In this document: piece after piece, positions 63,801 through 64,000 of the stretch
How the letters are laid out: the number at the start of each line of letters is the position of its first letter
Position numbering within the stretch: position 1 is the first letter of the stretch
Assembly: GCF_937616625.2 (NCBI RefSeq)
Contig: NC_065576.1
Coordinates: 16,990,501 to 17,054,500, forward strand
Source of the DNA: Mercurialis annua
Taxonomy: Eukaryota; Streptophyta; Magnoliopsida; Malpighiales; Euphorbiaceae
DNA: 64,000 nt
Direction of reading: 5' to 3'
Position numbers and translations under genes: made by a program
Notes under the pieces: generated by a model
Told to the model about the DNA's origin: nothing
What the model saw: only the letters and a program-made list of their open reading frames with translations
Database searches by the model: none

Positions 63801-64000
63801 ATCCAAAAGTTTCACCTTTTTAGCGATTTAAGCCAAACGTTGACAAATATTACTAAACAAATCCAAACGTTTCACCTTTTAAGCGATTTAAGCAAAACGG
63901 TCAGTAACGGTACAAACAAATCCAAACATTTCATCTTTTTAGTGATTTAAGCCAAACGTTTACAAACGTTACGAAACTAATCCAAACGTTTAAAATGTTA
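60853..64000 (+). repeat. 60-bp satellite array, block 4
   Basis: This is the same satellite in the same orientation, about 52 monomers, running off the window. Variants such as ACGAAAGCCTTTTTAG (62,135) and ACGAAAGCTTTTTTAG (63,225), TTTAAAACG half-monomers and ATTTAATCCAAACG tie it to the left-half superunits rather than to the 4.4-kb units. The first 200 bp after the LTR are unusually irregular (CACATACAAAACTAAGCG near 60,931). Confidence 0.95.

Overview
This window is a block of eukaryotic, almost certainly plant, heterochromatin. It contains no gene that I can support. About 57 kb of the 64 kb is one head-to-tail satellite DNA with a 60-bp monomer, roughly 950 copies by length. All copies that I read are in the same orientation, and neither array edge lies in the window. 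An exact consensus monomer sits at 35,711-35,770. The plant assignment rests on three LTR retrotransposon remnants with plant-type ends, one of which has the Copia primer-binding site complementary to initiator Met tRNA. I cannot name the species.

The array is interrupted three times. (1) 14,442-15,957 is a 1,516-bp solo LTR with TG...CA ends and a perfect 5-bp target duplication (ACAAA). (2) 24,354 to about 27,033 is a minus-strand Copia-type element. It has two 619-bp LTRs that differ at only three sites by eye, a clear primer-binding site and polypurine tract, and about 1.2 kb of internal DNA without gag-pol. A second, truncated internal segment lies beyond the right LTR, and satellite resumes there after a short microhomology. 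(3) 58,050-60,852 is a 2,803-bp Gypsy-like solo LTR with intact ends but no matching target duplication.

The satellite is organised into higher-order repeats. From 1 to about 32.7 kb, a multi-kilobase superunit recurs in several diverged versions, with clear tandem pairs of about 4.2-4.3 kb (3.8-12.3 kb) and about 2.5 kb (19.1-24.1 kb). From about 34.4 to 39.4 kb there are three near-identical 1.63-1.69 kb units. From about 39.7 to 53.1 kb there are three 4.4-4.7 kb units that contain a version of the 1.6-kb unit inside them. The flanks (55-58 kb and 61-64 kb) are more heterogeneous and resemble the left half.

The monomer has its own inner structure. AAAC recurs every 10 bp at four places in the first 37 bases. 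There are three AACGTT boxes and a 16-bp dyad. Most variation falls on the five CpG sites as CpG-to-TpG or CpA changes. The many open frames of 60-300 codons follow from a 60-bp (20-codon) period with one stop-free frame. Their ATG starts are mostly deaminated ACG, so I do not annotate them as genes.

The most unusual observation is a 25-bp exact match between the third LTR (58,628-58,652) and a variant monomer only 2 kb away (56,515-56,539), with weaker similarity continuing along the monomer. This suggests either sequence exchange between LTR and satellite or an LTR origin for the satellite.
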